From: Oscillospiraceae bacterium
GTDB taxonomy: Bacteria > Bacillota > Clostridia > Oscillospirales > Acutalibacteraceae
DNA length: 7,907 nt
Direction of reading: 5' to 3'
Assembly (NCBI GenBank): GCA_015066165.1
Contig: SVOX01000072.1
Location: 1-7,907 of the forward strand
Under the pieces are notes generated by a model. It ran no database searches and was not told where the DNA came from. It worked only from the letters and a program-made list of their open reading frames with translations. This document shows, in pieces, positions 6,412-7,907 of the stretch. The position numbers and the translations under genes are program-made. How positions within the stretch are numbered: the stretch's first letter is position 1; each line of letters begins with the position of its first letter.

Positions 6412-7722
6412 ATGAAAAAAAGAACAAGACGTCAAAAAGCAATTCTTAAAAGAAACATATTTTTAAGCGTTTGTGCAGTTGTGCTTATAGGTGCTATTGC
6501 ACTTGTAAGTTTTGCAATTTCAGCAATATTTAAACCTTCCGACAAGCCAAAAACCGAAAAACCGCAAACATCCGAGTCACAACCCGCTCCCAAACCCGAG
6601 CCGGACACCTTTGCAACCGTTTTAAGTATTGGCGATATTATGGGGCATCAAACCCAACTTGACGGCGCAAAATCAGGCGACGGATACGACTTTTCTGATT
6701 ATTTTAAAGAAGTTTCTCCCATATTTGAAAAATCGGACCTTGTAATCGCAAATTTGGAACTCACTTTTGGCGGTAAAGAATCAGGCGCATACCGTGGTTA
6801 CCCCGCATTTAACACGCCTGACGAACTTGCAAGTACCATAAAAGAAAGCGGTATAAATCTATTAATGACTTCTAACAACCACTCTTACGATACCGGCTTT
6901 TTTGGTCTTAAACGTACCGCTCAAATACTAAAAGAGCAAGGGCTTGAATACACAGGCACAAAAGCAACACCCGAAGAACCCAATTATATAGTAAAAACCG
7001 TAAATGGAATTAAAATTGGTATTGCCAATTTTTCATACGAAACACCGGGCGACAACGCTGAGCGCAAATATCTAAACGGCAATATTCTCTCAAGTGAAGC
7101 CAACGATTATATAAATACCTTTTCATACCCAAGAATAGAAAAGTTCTATTCGGAAGCCCAAGAAATAATCGATAATATGAAAAAAGACGGTGCAGAGTTT
7201 ATTTGCTTTTATATGCACTGGGGCGAAGAATATCAACTCACCGCTAACAATTGGCAAAAATCCATTTCACAAGAACTTTGCAATATGGGTGTTGGAATGA
7301 TTATTGGCGGACATCCCCACGTTGTACAGCCAATGGAATTAATCCACGCCGAAGACAGTCAAAACACCGCCGTTTGTATTTATTCGCTTGGCAACGCCGT
7401 TTCAAACCAACGCCGTGAACTTATTTCAAGTGCCCGAAAAGGCCACACCGAAGATGGCGTGATATTTAGTTACACCTTAAAAAAATCAAAAGGTGAAGTT
7501 ACACTTGAAAAGGTTGATGTTATTCCCACTTGGGTTCACAAATTCCAAAAAAACGGTTGGAAATACACAATTTATCCAATTGAAAGCACCAAATCCGCCG
7601 CTTCTGACTATCCAAAAATTGCATCTAAATTAAAAGAATCTTACAACCGCACAAAAGCCACCGTTAAAGACGGGCTTACCGAATGCCAACAGCATCTTGG
7701 TTGTGAAATTACATTTGAATAG
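6412..7722 (+). CDS. CapA family protein, membrane-anchored metallophosphatase-fold enzyme
   Basis: This 436-aa CapA-type protein (the poly-gamma-glutamate capsule biosynthesis family, calcineurin-like fold) probably acts on the outer face of the membrane. A basic N-terminus (1-14) and one hydrophobic helix (about 15-40) form an uncleaved anchor or signal peptide. A Pro/Lys/Glu-rich linker (41-65) follows. The catalytic domain shows the metallophosphatase motifs in order: SIGDIM (72-77, Asp75), NLE (114-116), SNNH (154-157), HWG (269-271), GGHPHV (299-304) and SLGN (325-328). No neighbouring capB or capC is seen, so a poly-gamma-glutamate role is not supported. Many clostridial homologues stand alone and their substrate is unknown. 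The ATG follows AGGAG (6401-6405) by 6 nt, and this site overlaps the stop codon of the DUF554 gene, indicating translational coupling. A terminator follows directly. Confidence 0.92.
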   Translation: MKKRTRRQKAILKRNIFLSVCAVVLIGAIALVSFAISAIFKPSDKPKTEKPQTSESQPAPKPEPDTFATVLSIGDIMGHQTQLDGAKSGDGYDFSDYFKEVSPIFEKSDLVIANLELTFGGKESGAYRGYPAFNTPDELASTIKESGINLLMTSNNHSYDTGFFGLKRTAQILKEQGLEYTGTKATPEEPNYIVKTVNGIKIGIANFSYETPGDNAERKYLNGNILSSEANDYINTFSYPRIEKFYSEAQEIIDNMKKDGAEFICFYMHWGEEYQLTANNWQKSISQELCNMGVGMIIGGHPHVVQPMELIHAEDSQNTAVCIYSLGNAVSNQRRELISSARKGHTEDGVIFSYTLKKSKGEVTLEKVDVIPTWVHKFQKNGWKYTIYPIESTKSAASDYPKIASKLKESYNRTKATVKDGLTECQQHLGCEITFE

Positions 7723-7729
7723 TTTTAAA

Positions 7730-7761
7730 CCCCTTTTTGTCCAATTCAAAAAGGGGCTTTT
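7730..7761 (+). terminator. Intrinsic terminator of the DUF554-capA operon
   Basis: CCCCTTTTT (7730-7738) pairs perfectly with AAAAAGGGG (7748-7756). An extra G-C pair (7739/7747) closes a 7-nt loop. CTTTT follows at 7757-7761. The hairpin begins 8 nt after the capA stop codon. The T-tail is short, but position and stem are convincing. Confidence 0.85.
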
Positions 7762-7783
7762 GATATCATAAAGTACAACACAG

Positions 7784-7815
7784 CAATTTTTGTCCTATTA
7801 TTATCAATTTTTGTC
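7784..7815 (+). promoter_or_regulatory. Pair of 11-bp direct repeats abutting a promoter; candidate activator site
   Basis: CAATTTTTGTC occurs exactly at 7784-7794 and 7805-7815, start-to-start 21 bp, which is two helical turns. The second copy ends at the base before the -35 box. This geometry suits a dimeric activator reading direct repeats, for instance the spacing known for LytTR-type regulators. The regulator itself is not identifiable here. Confidence 0.45.
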
Positions 7816-7844
7816 TTGCAATGTATCTTTTTGTAAAGTAAAAT
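7816..7844 (+). promoter_or_regulatory. Probable promoter of the gene entering at the right edge
   Basis: TTGCAA (7816-7821) and TAAAAT (7839-7844, 5/6 match) are separated by exactly 17 nt. Transcription would begin near 7851, about 33 nt before the ATG at 7884. The -35 box is weak (4/6), consistent with the need for an activator at the adjacent direct repeats. Confidence 0.6.
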
Positions 7845-7883
7845 TAAATCATAAAAAACACTTAAATCAAAGGAGTGTCACTT

Positions 7884-7907
7884 ATGCAAAAAAAGATACT
7901 TATTACG
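7884..7907 (+). CDS. Start of an unidentified gene (first 8 codons)
   Basis: An ATG at 7884 follows AGGAG (7871-7875) by 8 nt, and the frame stays open to the end of the window, encoding MQKKILIT. A promoter and a preceding terminator make it the first gene of a new transcription unit. The eight residues are a basic start followed by a hydrophobic strand. This could be the first beta strand of a Rossmann or receiver fold, or the beginning of a signal peptide. The function cannot be assigned. Confidence 0.65.

Overview
The window looks like chromosomal DNA of a low-GC Gram-positive bacterium, most likely an uncultured member of the Clostridia. The signs are AT-rich coding sequence, strong AGGAG-type ribosome binding sites, frequent TTG starts, sigma-A-like promoters, and best family resemblance (recalled, not searched) to clostridial ValRS, DUF554 and CapA proteins. 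No database search was possible, so the taxonomy is inference.

The left two thirds are transcribed leftward. From 5533 down to 874 lies a type IIA topoisomerase pair: a GyrB/ParE-like ATPase-Toprim subunit (3551-5533) and a GyrA/ParC-like cleavage subunit (874-3111). Both keep their catalytic residues but are visibly divergent. The A subunit has no recognisable GyrA box, so a decatenating topoisomerase IV-like role fits better than a gyrase role. A strong promoter (TTGACT-N18-TATAAT) drives the pair. Next on the same strand, with its own promoter and a hairpin-rich leader, is the 5' part of valS (valyl-tRNA synthetase), which runs off the left edge.

The most unusual feature is at 3125-3554, between the two topoisomerase genes. 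A small four-helix-bundle protein of the S23/IVP type (116 aa) is bracketed by AT-rich arrays with a 7-bp period (GCATTAC/GAATTAC and variants), in inverted orientation. One array supplies the stop codon of the upstream topoisomerase gene, and the other supplies the stop codon of the small gene and ends next to the ribosome binding site of the downstream topoisomerase gene. This looks like a compact cassette inserted into an essential operon without breaking either gene.

The right third is transcribed rightward from a divergent promoter. A DUF554 integral membrane protein (5677-6402) is translationally coupled to a membrane-anchored CapA-type metallophosphatase-fold protein (6412-7722), and a clear intrinsic terminator follows. 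A new transcription unit starts at the right edge: two 11-bp direct repeats 21 bp apart abut a promoter and a well-placed ribosome binding site, but only eight codons of its gene are visible.
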